From: Frankiales bacterium
GTDB taxonomy: Bacteria; Actinomycetota; Actinomycetes; Mycobacteriales; SCTD01
Assembly: GCA_025464795.1 (NCBI GenBank)
Contig: JAODNB010000316.1
Coordinates: 1 to 43,769, forward strand
Length of the DNA: 43,769 nt
Direction: 5' to 3'
The notes under the pieces are model-generated. The model made no database searches and was not told the DNA's origin. It worked only from the letters and a program-made list of their open reading frames with translations. The translations under genes and the position numbers were made by a program. Below, in pieces: positions 33,828 to 42,704 of this stretch. Position 1 is the stretch's first letter. The number at the start of each line of letters is the position of its first letter.

Positions 33828-34256
33828 ATGAGCACCCCAGACACCAGTGACATCCGAGCTTGGGCCAAGGATCAGGGCATGCCCGTGTCAGAGCGGGGTC
33901 GGCTCCCCAAGGACATCGTCGCCGCTTACGAGAAGACCCATCGCAGAGGCCAGGCAGGCAAGAAGGAAGCATCTACGAAGACCAACGCCACAAAACCACC
34001 GCCGAACAAGGGCGCGGTCGGGAAGTCACCGACCGCCAAGATCGCCCCGGCCTCCCAGCTGAGGCCTGTGAGCGCATCCGAGCGGGCCAAAACGGTCACG
34101 CAAATGCCTGTCAGCGCACCCGTGGACGGAGCACTTGAGCGTCGGGTGGCAGAGCTGGAGGAGCAGGTCCTTTCCCTCACGCAACGCCTCGACGCGGCCG
34201 TGGTCGCGCTTACCAAGCGCGGCGGCAGGACATTCTCTTTGCCCCGGCGTAAGTAG
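33828..34256 (+). CDS. Lsr2 DNA-binding-domain protein with C-terminal coiled coil
   Basis: 142 residues from ATG 33828. Residues about 7-38 match the C-terminal DNA-binding domain of Lsr2 (IRAWAKDQGMPVSERGRLPKD, IVAAYEKTH), including the minor-groove R-G-R motif. A Lys/Thr/Pro-rich linker follows (residues about 40-95), then a heptad-like helix (LERRVAELEEQVLSLTQRLDAAV) and a basic end (SLPRRK). Normal Lsr2 has its dimerisation domain first and the DNA-binding domain last. Here the order is reversed and the dimer module would be the coiled coil. It could silence AT-rich or foreign DNA. Its location beside decayed sequences fits that use, by inference. Confidence 0.8.
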   Translation: MSTPDTSDIRAWAKDQGMPVSERGRLPKDIVAAYEKTHRRGQAGKKEASTKTNATKPPPNKGAVGKSPTAKIAPASQLRPVSASERAKTVTQMPVSAPVDGALERRVAELEEQVLSLTQRLDAAVVALTKRGGRTFSLPRRK

Positions 34257-34433
34257 CCCACTCTGACGCCGCCGGCCGGACTTTGGCAGGACAACTGCTG
34301 CCCTCCATGAACCGTGGACAGCGCCAGCCTGGGCCGGCCGCGAATACTGACACCAAGTGCTCTGCCCGGCCTAGGGCCGGTGAAGAACCAGCTGTCATTT
34401 CCACGTCATGACCCGCTCGGCAGCCCTGAAAGG

Positions 34434-34580
34434 CCGGACCTGCTTGCGAAGCGTGCCGCCTCTTGGCACGTGACCCCTCGAGTCAAGAAGGGCCAGAAGG
34501 AGCAATACGAGATCGTCTTCGCCGGAACCAAGTCTTACAAGCCGTCGCACAGCAGCGTCCTCACGGTCACCGTCAGCTAG
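34434..34580 (+). pseudogene. Fragment of an Ig-like/cell-surface repeat protein
   Basis: The frame from about 34314 ends in a stretch (HVTPRVKKGQKEQYEIVFAG, then KSYKPSHSSVLTVTVS) that closely resembles the last beta strands of Ig-like repeats of secreted actinobacterial proteins ('vtPk..t.Y...faGt..y..s.S..v.v.V'). No signal peptide or full domain precedes it and the open frame starts abruptly, so I read it as the tail of a lost larger gene. A real 88-residue protein starting at GTG 34314 is possible but less likely. Confidence 0.45.
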
Positions 34581-34592
34581 CCGCATCCCGCT

Positions 34593-34641
34593 GCGCAGAG
34601 GCGAGGGCCGCGCCCAGCGGCGCGGTTGCTCGCCTCTGCGC
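34593..34641. terminator. Nested double hairpin, probable bidirectional terminator
   Basis: Outer arms GCGCAGAGGCGAG (34593-34605) and CTCGCCTCTGCGC (34629-34641) form a perfect 13-bp stem. Inside it CCGCGCC (34608-34614) pairs with GGCGCGG (34619-34625) around CAGC. The sequence after it (TCTATCTAGG) is comparatively T-rich. It sits 12 bp after the Ig-like fragment and likely ends that former gene's transcript. Confidence 0.65.
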
Positions 34642-34839
34642 TCTATCTAGGACTTCGGCACTCCGTGTAACAAGAAGATCACGGGGCGCGCAGCCGAACG
34701 AAAGATCCCCGACAGGTTGACGCTGGACCTCTTCTCTCTGCAGTCGGTACAGCGGCGGTTGGGGCAGCGCAGCCGCTGAACCACTAGGCCTTCACGCCCT
34801 AGCACCATCACCAGCACGTCCGCATGCGATCCTCGTCGT

Positions 34840-35505
34840 ATGTCCAACGTCCTGCTCGTCGAAGATGACCACACGCTTCGTGACGTGCTAGCACGGGCCC
34901 TCCGCGAGGATGGGCTGACCGTTACCACTGCTAGCGACGGCAAAGCCGCCCTCGCCAGTACCGAGCTTCGGACGGACGTCATCGTCCTCGATATCGGGCT
35001 GCCCGATGCCGACGGCCGCGATGTGTGTCTCGCCCTCCGTGCCCGAGGCATCAAGGCCCCCGTCTTGTTCCTCACTGCGAAGGAGGCCGTCCATGAGCGC
35101 CTCGCAGGGTTCGCAGCAGGCGGCGACGACTACCTGACCAAGCCGTTTCACCTCGCAGAGCTGCTGGCACGACTGCGCGTACTACTGCGGCATTCCGAGA
35201 ACAGGACGACCTCTACCGTTAGCGGTCTAATACTCAACCCGGCCCTGCACGCCTTGACGCATGACGGGCACACGGTGTTGCTGTCGCCTACCGAGTTCCG
35301 GTTGCTCGCGGCGTTGCTTGGTCGCCAGAACGAGGTCGTTCGCCGCCGCGAGCTGCTACGTGCGGGCTGGCCGGACGGCGCCATCGTGCACGAGAACACC
35401 CTCGACCAGTACATCGCCCGCATCCGACGCAAACTCGAGCAGGTCGCGTCCACCGACCGCGTAGAGACCATACGAGGAGTTGGCTACCGCGCCACCTGCC
35501 CCTGA
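34840..35505 (+). CDS. OmpR/PhoB-family response regulator
   Basis: 221 residues. Receiver domain with the acidic pair VEDD (residues 8-10), phospho-acceptor Asp51 (IVLDIGLPDADG), the Thr/Lys switch pair (LFLTAKEA and YLTKPFHL), then a winged-helix DNA-binding domain (LSPTEFRLLAALLGRQNEVV, YIARIRRKLEQ, IRGVGYRA). It regulates transcription on phosphorylation. No histidine kinase gene is next to it; the next gene is a lipoprotein 193 bp downstream, so the partner kinase must be elsewhere. Start ATG 34840; no strong ribosome site. Confidence 0.93.
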   Translation: MSNVLLVEDDHTLRDVLARALREDGLTVTTASDGKAALASTELRTDVIVLDIGLPDADGRDVCLALRARGIKAPVLFLTAKEAVHERLAGFAAGGDDYLTKPFHLAELLARLRVLLRHSENRTTSTVSGLILNPALHALTHDGHTVLLSPTEFRLLAALLGRQNEVVRRRELLRAGWPDGAIVHENTLDQYIARIRRKLEQVASTDRVETIRGVGYRATCP

Positions 35506-35698
35506 CGTCCCCACCCCACGAGCAGCGACCCTCCTCACCTGCCGAGCGCCACAACGGCTTCATGTCAGACCCCGCAGGGGAAGTGAGACGAGTGCTGAAT
35601 TTGCGGTGGCTGACAGCCCCCTGAACCACCTTGACTGGCGTAGTCCCAGATGGGCGTGGCGCGGCGAGCCGAAGTGCCCCTCTGCCTATCCTGACGCC

Positions 35699-36754
35699 AT
35701 GAACTCCCCGACGGCCGGGCGTCGCGCCATCGCGTCCTTGGCGGCGCTCGGCCTGCTGACCTTCTCGGGCGCTTGTTCCACCGGCACCGCGGCTCACACT
35801 GCCGCCCAGGTGAGCACGCCGTCGCCGTCGCGCACAACGGGGGCAGCGGCCCGCCCTCGCGTCCCGGCTACCTGGCCGCTGTCGGGAATGCCGGCAGCTG
35901 CGCCGACAACGGCGCCTGCTTTGTCCGTCAAGGTCGACAACGCACCTGGCGCGCGGCCGCAGTCAGGCCTCAACGATGCCGATCTCGTCTTCGAGTGCCC
36001 TGTGGAGGGTGGCCTGAGCCGATTTTTGGCCGTCTTCCACTCCCACAGCTCATCGAAGATCGGCCCAATACGTTCCGCGCGGCCGGTCGACGGTGCCTTG
36101 TTGCGGGCGCTCAACGGAGGCTTGTTCGCCTACTCCGGCGCGGCGTCAGGTGAGATCGCCCCTGCTCGCGCGTACTCCAAGGCGACCCTCATCAGCAACG
36201 ACGCAGACCCCCGTCCGTTCTACCGCTCTAGCGCCCGCCGAGCTCCCGAGAACGTCTACGCCTCAGTTGCGTCGCTCAGGGGTGAAGGGGGCCGACTCGG
36301 GCCGAGCCGACCAGCGCCGCCGCAGCTGTTCACCTTCGGCGCGCTGACCGCGGGAGCCACTCCTGCGCGCTCGGTCGCTGTCGTCATCGGAAGCGCTGCC
36401 CGAGCGCAGTGGACATGGGTGGGCGGGAGTTACGTGCGCAAGGAGAACGGGTCTGCGCATTTACTCGCGGACGGCTCGCAGGTCTCTGCCGTGAACGTGG
36501 TCATCCTTCGCGTCCACGTCATGGGCTCCGGCATACGCGATGCCGCCGGTAACGAGGACCCTTTCGTCTTGGCCTACGGGAACGGAGCCATGCAGGTTTT
36601 CCGTAACGGAGTCGTTGAAGCAGGGACATGGAGGCGTGCGTCCGTCGCGGCGCCCTTTCGCTTCGTGGCGAGCAATGGGCGATCGCTGACCCTCGCTCCG
36701 GGACGTACGTGGGTGGAGCTTGTCCCCATGAACGGTGCTGTGTCGGTCCATTGA
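35699..36754 (+). CDS. DUF3048 domain lipoprotein
   Basis: 351 residues from ATG 35699. Signal peptide with lipobox FSGAC, a Thr/Pro/Ala linker, then the DUF3048 domain: LSVKVDNAPGARPQSGLNDADLVFE (core: VKVDNAPGARPQSGL), LFAYSGA, and a late region GNEDPFVLAYGNGAMQVFRNG followed by APGRTWVELVP. The domain is found in exported Gram-positive proteins (YerB type) with no proven reaction. Its TGA overlaps the TTG start of the next lipoprotein (TTGA), so the two are a coupled pair. Confidence 0.88.
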   Translation: MNSPTAGRRAIASLAALGLLTFSGACSTGTAAHTAAQVSTPSPSRTTGAAARPRVPATWPLSGMPAAAPTTAPALSVKVDNAPGARPQSGLNDADLVFECPVEGGLSRFLAVFHSHSSSKIGPIRSARPVDGALLRALNGGLFAYSGAASGEIAPARAYSKATLISNDADPRPFYRSSARRAPENVYASVASLRGEGGRLGPSRPAPPQLFTFGALTAGATPARSVAVVIGSAARAQWTWVGGSYVRKENGSAHLLADGSQVSAVNVVILRVHVMGSGIRDAAGNEDPFVLAYGNGAMQVFRNGVVEAGTWRRASVAAPFRFVASNGRSLTLAPGRTWVELVPMNGAVSVH

Positions 36755-38262
36755 GGCCAGAGGCTCGTTGGGTACGGCTGGTCCTAGCCGTGCTAACTGC
36801 CCTCGCTCTTCTCTCTAGCTGCTCCCATGGGGTGACGAGTTCACGCGCCCGGATCACTGATTCACCCCGGGTGCCGAGACCAGTGCTGGTCAACCCCGGT
36901 GCCTCGACGAGTGTCGCCGCCGAAGAGCAGCGGCCCGGCACGCAGGCATGGAACCTGCTTAGCGTTGCCGACCCGCTGCTCTTGGCCGGCTACACCTCAG
37001 CCGCCAGCGTTCTCCCTGGGCAGATGCTCGCGCTGCACATCGGCAGCCGACGGCCCCACGTGAGGGTTCAGGTCTTTCGGGCTGGCTGGTATCGCGGGGA
37101 CGGGGCGCGCCTCATCTGGGCCGGAGTCGCCCAGGGCACACCCCCCTCCCCGGCGAAGGTCCTGGACGCAGCGACGCGCACCCTGACGGCAGAGTGGCCC
37201 GTCGCCCTCAAGGTCTCTACCTCCGGGTGGGTCCCTGGGGAGTACGTCATCAAGCTCAGCAATGAGGACGGTCAGCGCTGGGTGCCCTTCGTGGTTCGGA
37301 GCCCTTCCTTCCGGGACACCACGGTCCTGCTGTCTGCCGACACGACGTGGCAGGCCTATAACGACTGGGGCGGCTACAGCCTGTACCACGGTCCTGATGG
37401 GGCGACGCGAACGCGGGCCTACGCCGTCAGCTTCGACCGGCCCTATAACTACGGGGCGGGCGCTGCGGACTTCGCGGGCGGGGAACGCCCGCTGATCGCA
37501 CTGGCGGAAAGGCTGCACCTGCCGGTCGCTTTCGCCGCCGACACCGACCTCCAGACGACTCCAGGCCTTCTCGATGGAGCACGAGCGGTCATCAGCCTCG
37601 GCCACGACGAGTACTGGTCGTCAGCGATGCGAGAGCAGTTGGATCGCGCAAGAGCGGGAGGCACAAACTTGGCCTTCTTCGGCGCCAACGCGATTTACCG
37701 TCACATCCGGTTGGCTTCTCTGCCTGATGGTGCCAATCGGCTCGAGATCGACTACAAGGACGGCGCCATTGACCCCCTAGCTCGGAGCGACCGCGCCGAG
37801 GGCACCTGGAACTGGCCCTCCGGACCCGACCCTCGTGATGGTGACGAGCTCACAGGCGGGCACTACGAGTGCAACCCCGTGCACGTCCCACTCGTGCTGA
37901 CGGCCACAGACCACTGGCCGCTATCCGGCCTGAGCCTGCAGCCCGGGACCACGCTTCCCGGCCTGGTCGGTTCGGAGTTCGACTCGTATCGGCCGGGCGG
38001 CTCAGCGCCTCGGCACATGATCAGCCTCGCACGTAGCCCCCTTGTCTGCGGGGGACGTGCGGACCACGCCGACATCGTCTACTACACCGAGCCCGGAGGA
38101 GCCGCCGGCTTCGACGCGGGAACAAGTGCATGGGTATGCGTACTCGCCAACCACTGCGGCTTCACTCTGACGGCGGCCGAATCGCGGCTCGTGATGCAAA
38201 TAACCCAGAGAGTGCTGGTGGCCTTCAGCGCAGGTCCCGCCGGCCGTGCACACCCGCTCTGA
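36751..38262 (+). CDS. Lipoprotein with N,N-dimethylformamidase beta-subunit-like domain
   Basis: 503 residues from TTG 36751, which overlaps the DUF3048 stop. Signal peptide with lipobox LLSSC. The rest matches the large-subunit-like family of N,N-dimethylformamidase: SVLPGQMLALHIGS, VFRAGWYRGDGARL, PSFRDTTVLLSADTTWQAYNDWGG (core: TTWQAYNDWGGYSLY), SFDRPY, the metal-ligand-like ISLGHDEYWSSAMRE, and FFGANAIYRHIRL. True dimethylformamidase is cytoplasmic and needs a small alpha subunit, absent here. Exported forms occur in actinomycete glycan loci with unknown activity. Function on envelope glycan is inference from context. Confidence 0.84.
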   Translation: MRPEARWVRLVLAVLTALALLSSCSHGVTSSRARITDSPRVPRPVLVNPGASTSVAAEEQRPGTQAWNLLSVADPLLLAGYTSAASVLPGQMLALHIGSRRPHVRVQVFRAGWYRGDGARLIWAGVAQGTPPSPAKVLDAATRTLTAEWPVALKVSTSGWVPGEYVIKLSNEDGQRWVPFVVRSPSFRDTTVLLSADTTWQAYNDWGGYSLYHGPDGATRTRAYAVSFDRPYNYGAGAADFAGGERPLIALAERLHLPVAFAADTDLQTTPGLLDGARAVISLGHDEYWSSAMREQLDRARAGGTNLAFFGANAIYRHIRLASLPDGANRLEIDYKDGAIDPLARSDRAEGTWNWPSGPDPRDGDELTGGHYECNPVHVPLVLTATDHWPLSGLSLQPGTTLPGLVGSEFDSYRPGGSAPRHMISLARSPLVCGGRADHADIVYYTEPGGAAGFDAGTSAWVCVLANHCGFTLTAAESRLVMQITQRVLVAFSAGPAGRAHPL

Positions 38263-38786
38263 CGAGCAGCCTCTGAACCATTTCCGGTACAGACCCAACC
38301 GCAGAGGGCGTGAAGCTGCTCGGCGAGCATCCCTGAGATGCTTCCCGAGTGTCCATGTCGGCGGTCGCGCAGAACTCGCTGTCCGCCATGAGCATCGAAG
38401 TTGGCTGGAAGGGGCGCTCACCGGCCTGTCAGGTGAATGCTCCTACCGTTGGTCCAGCACGTGGTCCCGCTGTTTGGCGGTACCTCCCAGCTGGACCACC
38501 TGTTACTCGCTCGGCCCGAGGCACGGTCCCGCGCCGATCCCGGCCGGGTCACGAGACCTAGTCAGCCTCAGGAAGGACGCAGATGGCAGACGATGTCGAC
38601 GGTGCCAGCGGTGTGGGCCTGCAAGCAAACTGAACACATTCGTATTGCTCAGGTCGTGTCTGCGCTCCGCGGGCGCGGAGGGAGCATGCTCATCGCTATG
38701 GCTTCCGCGCGGTTCCCGTGCCTCCTGGGCATCAAGCAGATCTCCCGCGAACCCGCGGAAGCCCAGTCGCTATCGAGGAAGGCTGC
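38263..38786. other. 524-bp region without a supported gene
   Basis: Several short frames cross this spacer but none shows a family motif. The promoter of the GT4 gene should lie here. A short inverted repeat (CTCCGCGGGCGCGGAG, near 38668) is the only structure noticed. GAGGAAGG just before 38787 is the GT4 ribosome site. Confidence 0.4.
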
Positions 38787-40172
38787 ATGGGTCCGTCTGT
38801 GAGCCGTCGGATCGCTGTTGTCACGCCGGATGTGCTGAGCCTGAAGATGGCAGGGCCGGCCATCCGTGCCTACAACATTGCGGAACAGCTGAGCCGGACG
38901 CACGAGGTCAAGCTCATCTCCACCACGTCATGCGAGATCGAGCATCCGCAGGTGAGTTGCAGCTTCGCGCCGTGGCATGCACTGCAAGAGGCCGTCGGCG
39001 ACGCCAGCGTGGTTGTCCTGCAGGGTTTCGTGTCCGCACGTGCGCCGTGGCTATTACGTAGCGAAAAAGTCCTTGTCATAGACCTGTACGACCCGCTGCA
39101 CCTCGAGCAGCTCGAGCAGCTCAAAGGCGAGTCCACGCAACGACGCCGCGCGACCCTGGACATCACCGTCAGGATGTTCAACGAGCAGATCGTGCGGGGG
39201 GACTTCTTCTTATGTGCGAGTGAGGAGCAGCGACAGCTGTGGCTGGGACACCTTGGGGCGTTCGGACGCTTGAATCCTGAGAACTACCAGGCGGACGACA
39301 CGTTACGACGTCTGCTCGCAGTGTGTCCGTTCGGAGCTGCTGAGGCTCCGCCAGTCCGGACCGGTCTGGGAATCAGAGGTGCCGTGCCGGGCATCGGAGA
39401 CAAGGACAAGGTGATCTTGTGGGCCGGCGGGGTCTACAACTGGCTCGACCCGCTCACGTTGGTGAGGGCGGTCGATCGGCTCTGCCGCGTGCATGACGAC
39501 GTGCGCCTGTTTTTCCTAGGGATGAAGCATCCCAATCCGGAGATCGTCGACACGCACGTAGCGGACCAGACTCGAGCTCTGTCACATGAGTTGGGTCTGA
39601 CAGGCAAGTACGTGTTCTTCCACGAGGAGTGGACGCCCTACGCGGAACGTCAGAACTACCTTCTCGACGCTGACGTCGGGGTGAGCACCCACGTAAACCA
39701 CCTCGAGACGCAGTTCGCGTTCCGGACCCGAGTCCTTGACTATCTGTGGGCATCTCTTCCTGTGGTCAGCACCCGGGGCGACACGTTTGCGCGCCTCATC
39801 GAGGCCGAAGGGCTCGGCCTGACCGTGCCCGAGCAGGATCCTGCCAGTCTTAGTGAAGCGCTGGCCCTGGCGCTCTATGACATTGACTTTGCAGACAGCT
39901 GTCGAGCCAACGGCGCCCGAGTGCTTCAGCGCTTCACGTGGCCTCGGGCCCTGGAACCGCTGACGCGCTTCTGCGACGATCCCTCGCGAGCACCTGACGC
40001 CGGACCCGAACAGCGGCGGTTCGTTCGGTATCCAACAACACCACCGACCCCTGTCGCGCAAGAACTCCGACGAGCGCTGGTCCTCGCCAGGCAAGGCGGG
40101 GTCCGACTGGTCACCGAGCGAGCTGCGGTCCGTATCGGACGCGGCTTGCGGGACCGCAAGCATCACGCGTGA
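38787..40172 (+). CDS. GT4-family glycosyltransferase
   Basis: 461 residues, GT-B fold. N-terminal Rossmann half: RIAVVTPDVLSLKMAGPAIRAYNIA (core: MAGPAIRAYNIAEQL), then VVVLQGF and LVIDLYDPLHLE; C-terminal half: VILWAGGVYNWLDPLTLVRA, the FFLGMKHPNPEI strand, and FAFRTRVLDYLWASLPVVST with a following acidic EAEGLGLTVPEQDP, which form the nucleotide-sugar site. The 60-residue C-terminal tail is basic and may bind membrane. Start ATG 38787 with GAGGAAGG 7-8 bases upstream. The stop overlaps the next gene's GTG start, so the two are coupled. Confidence 0.88.
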   Translation: MGPSVSRRIAVVTPDVLSLKMAGPAIRAYNIAEQLSRTHEVKLISTTSCEIEHPQVSCSFAPWHALQEAVGDASVVVLQGFVSARAPWLLRSEKVLVIDLYDPLHLEQLEQLKGESTQRRRATLDITVRMFNEQIVRGDFFLCASEEQRQLWLGHLGAFGRLNPENYQADDTLRRLLAVCPFGAAEAPPVRTGLGIRGAVPGIGDKDKVILWAGGVYNWLDPLTLVRAVDRLCRVHDDVRLFFLGMKHPNPEIVDTHVADQTRALSHELGLTGKYVFFHEEWTPYAERQNYLLDADVGVSTHVNHLETQFAFRTRVLDYLWASLPVVSTRGDTFARLIEAEGLGLTVPEQDPASLSEALALALYDIDFADSCRANGARVLQRFTWPRALEPLTRFCDDPSRAPDAGPEQRRFVRYPTTPPTPVAQELRRALVLARQGGVRLVTERAAVRIGRGLRDRKHHA

Positions 40173-42217
40173 AGGGTCTCATCGCGATTGCTGGAGAACC
40201 AGCGCCACCGACTCGACGGGTACACGCGCTGGCGAGCCGCCTGCAACCGTTCGTCTTCCCAGCCCTGGTCCTCGGGTGCTTCCTGCTCCTAACAGCGCTA
40301 GGGATCAGCGGGACGTCCAGCACCAAGCTCTGGGCGTATCTCAACGGGGCGCGCCCTGACCCGCACCTGTTAGCAGGCATGCCAAGAAGCGTCCGCAGCG
40401 ACGAGTGGTTCGTGAACACGCCCATGGTGCTCGGCCAGCACACCGCAGGCTACCCGCGGGTGAATCATCACTTGGCCGGCGGACTCGACATGTCACTGGT
40501 GTTCGACGTTCCCTATATCGACTGGTCGCTCGCGTTCCGCCCTCAGTCGTTGGGCTTCTTGGTGTTGCCCCTGAGCCAGGCGTTCGCATTCAAGTGGTGG
40601 CTGCTCCCGGCCGTGATGCTGCTGGGGGTATATGGGCTCAGTCTGCAGTTGATCCCGGGTAAGCGGTGCTTCGCGGCATTCATGGCCATTGCGGTGCTGT
40701 TCTCCCCGTTCACCCAGTGGTGGTTCACCTCTAGTACGACGGGAACGCTCGGCTGGGGGTTTGTGGCTTCCGCCGCCTTCATCTGGCTTCTCACTGCGGC
40801 GCGACTGCGCGATGTCATCTTGCGCTCGGCCCTTCTGGCGTACGCGAGCGCATGCTTTGGGCTCGTTCTTTACCCGGCGTTCCAGATTCCCGTACTTCTG
40901 GTCGTCCTTGCACTTGCCCTCGGCATCGCAGTCAAACGTCGGCGCGAACTCTCACGGGCTGAGGTCGTGACTCGTCTGATCGCAGCTGCCGTAGCGGTAA
41001 CGGTCGCAGCTTGCGTCGGCATCACCTTCTTCCTCACGCGTTCGTCCGCGATCCGGGCGATCACCGACACGACCTACCCCGGTCACCGCGTCACCGCCGC
41101 GGGGGGATACTCGCTGCTGCGTCTGCTCTACGGCAGCGTCACGCCCGTGCTGGCAATCCGCGGAGCAAGCGCGAACGTGTCCGCAGTCGCCCTTGGAGGA
41201 AACGACAGCGAGGCGAGCGCCTTCCTGCTCGTGGGGGTCTTCCTGGTCGCGGTACAAGCGTGGCTGGTCTGGCGTGCGCGATCTAAGCAGCTGCCGTCGA
41301 ACCCACTCTTGATCGCGTTATTGGTGTTGCTGGCGGTCTTCCTAGCGGACCTGTTTGTCCCATTCATCGACCCGGCAGTGAACCTGTTCGGCCTGGGCAT
41401 GGTGCCACATAACCGCCTGCACATCGGCCTTGGAATGCTGTCGACTTGCTTGGTTCTTGTCACTGTCCAGGAGATCCAACAGCAGAACGTCGTCATTCCT
41501 CGGTCATTAGCTGCCGGCACACTGGTAGGCACGTTCGCAGTGAATCTCTACGAGATTCTGCAGGTCCGACAGGTCAGCGTTTCGGCCAGCGGAGGATGGA
41601 AGCTCTCGCTGAGTCTCCTCGCTCTAGCGACCTTGATCACCGCAGCATTTATCACCAGTCGCCACCGATTGGGTGCCGGCCTGCTGGCAACCTTCTGCCT
41701 CCTGGGCGCGGGGTCTGTAAACCCCCTCTACCGGGGAACGTTCGACATCGGAAACACAGCCCTCGGAGCGGCTGTGAGAAAGGTGGATTCCGGGCGGCCG
41801 GGTGCCTGGATCAGTGTCGCTGGTCTCATCAGCAATGCGGTGCTGGTCGAGTCCGGAGTGCACACCTACAGCGGTACGTTCAGCTACCCGACACCCGGGG
41901 AATGGACTGAACTCGATCCCCACAGGGCACTTGTTGACGTTTACAACCGCTACGCCCAAGTCGTCTTCACGGACGGCCTGACGGGGCCGACGCTGCAGAA
42001 CCCCCAGCGGGACATCGTCGTGGTGGCGTTTCAGCCTTGCGGATCCTTCATACAGCAACGTGTGCACTACGTGCTGTCGGACCATCCCATCACCGACTCT
42101 TGCGTCAAGCTTCACGAGAAGGTCACGATGCCGGTCGGTCTCTTCTACATCTACGACGTGGCCAGCCTCCGGCCAGCCCGGCCGTCCGCGCTCCGGCCCG
42201 CCAGCCTCCGGCCTTAG
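40169..42217 (+). CDS. Large polytopic membrane protein of a surface-glycan locus
   Basis: 682 residues with about thirteen hydrophobic helices and a C-terminal outer domain of about 150 residues. A conserved-looking first outer loop reads ARPDPHLLAGMPRSVRSDEW then FVNTPMVL, with acidic residues placed like a GT-C catalytic loop; SPFTQWWF and LGMVPHNRLHIGLGM follow. I do not know a characterised member. A GT-C-type sugar transferase acting outside on the GT4 product is the best guess. GTG 40169 overlaps the GT4 stop (GTGA). A frameshifted paralogue lies at 23554-23771. The last 16 residues are a repeated LRP/ARP tail. Confidence 0.8.
   Translation: MKGLIAIAGEPAPPTRRVHALASRLQPFVFPALVLGCFLLLTALGISGTSSTKLWAYLNGARPDPHLLAGMPRSVRSDEWFVNTPMVLGQHTAGYPRVNHHLAGGLDMSLVFDVPYIDWSLAFRPQSLGFLVLPLSQAFAFKWWLLPAVMLLGVYGLSLQLIPGKRCFAAFMAIAVLFSPFTQWWFTSSTTGTLGWGFVASAAFIWLLTAARLRDVILRSALLAYASACFGLVLYPAFQIPVLLVVLALALGIAVKRRRELSRAEVVTRLIAAAVAVTVAACVGITFFLTRSSAIRAITDTTYPGHRVTAAGGYSLLRLLYGSVTPVLAIRGASANVSAVALGGNDSEASAFLLVGVFLVAVQAWLVWRARSKQLPSNPLLIALLVLLAVFLADLFVPFIDPAVNLFGLGMVPHNRLHIGLGMLSTCLVLVTVQEIQQQNVVIPRSLAAGTLVGTFAVNLYEILQVRQVSVSASGGWKLSLSLLALATLITAAFITSRHRLGAGLLATFCLLGAGSVNPLYRGTFDIGNTALGAAVRKVDSGRPGAWISVAGLISNAVLVESGVHTYSGTFSYPTPGEWTELDPHRALVDVYNRYAQVVFTDGLTGPTLQNPQRDIVVVAFQPCGSFIQQRVHYVLSDHPITDSCVKLHEKVTMPVGLFYIYDVASLRPARPSALRPASLRP
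42161..42213 (+). repeat. Short direct repeat at the end of the polytopic gene
   Basis: GCCAGCCTCCGGCC occurs at 42161-42174 and again at 42200-42213, with a related CTCCGGCCC between. The repeat encodes the unusual ASLRPARPSALRPASLRP tail just before the stop and may reflect slippage or a rearranged end. Confidence 0.6.
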
Positions 42218-42262
42218 GGTCGGCTGTCCTGAGCCACCAAGAGGGTCGGTGGAGCCACCTGA

Positions 42263-42442
42263 TTCAAGTCGAAGGTTGGCGAGGCCCTGATGACGCTGAC
42301 GGGCGCGCCGCACCCTCCGACGGCTGTTGTCTATCCCGACGACGTTGACCGAAGGCCACCTTTGAGCCATGAGCCCAGCCGTGCCCCCAGCACCGCTACC
42401 AAGGTCCACGACAACAAAGGGGTAGACCTGATCAAACGCAGC
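42263..42442 (-). pseudogene. Remnant of a trans-aconitate-methyltransferase-like gene
   Basis: Reading leftward, about 60 codons give FDQVYPFVVVDLGSGAGG then TAGLMAQRWPSVNVVGIDNS and an Arg-rich helix followed by GLANLRLESG. This is the SAM-binding core of the trans-aconitate/class I methyltransferase group (usual form: 'VVDLGCGPGN.T..La.RWP...V.GvDnS..Ml..Ar'). The upstream part of the domain and everything after motif II are missing; the frame then runs antisense into the polytopic gene. It is probably the scar of a deleted gene. Confidence 0.6.
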
Positions 42443-42704
42443 CCCTCGAGGAAAGCCGTGTGGTGACCCTCGTCCTGCTCGTTGCGTGCCCAGTCCCGGG
42501 TGCTGAGTTCGAAGAAGGCGCGACATGAGATGGTCCAGGGTGCTCTGCGTGCCGAGAAAGAACCCGGTGACGGGGATCCGCTCGCGCGACGAGCGGGCGC
42601 CACGGTCGATCTTCGAGACCAGTGCCCCCCTGAGGTGTCGTGCAGTCGAGGACATGACCGAAGCGAAGAGGGCTTGCGGTGCGGCCCGTCTGACACGCCC
42701 AGGC

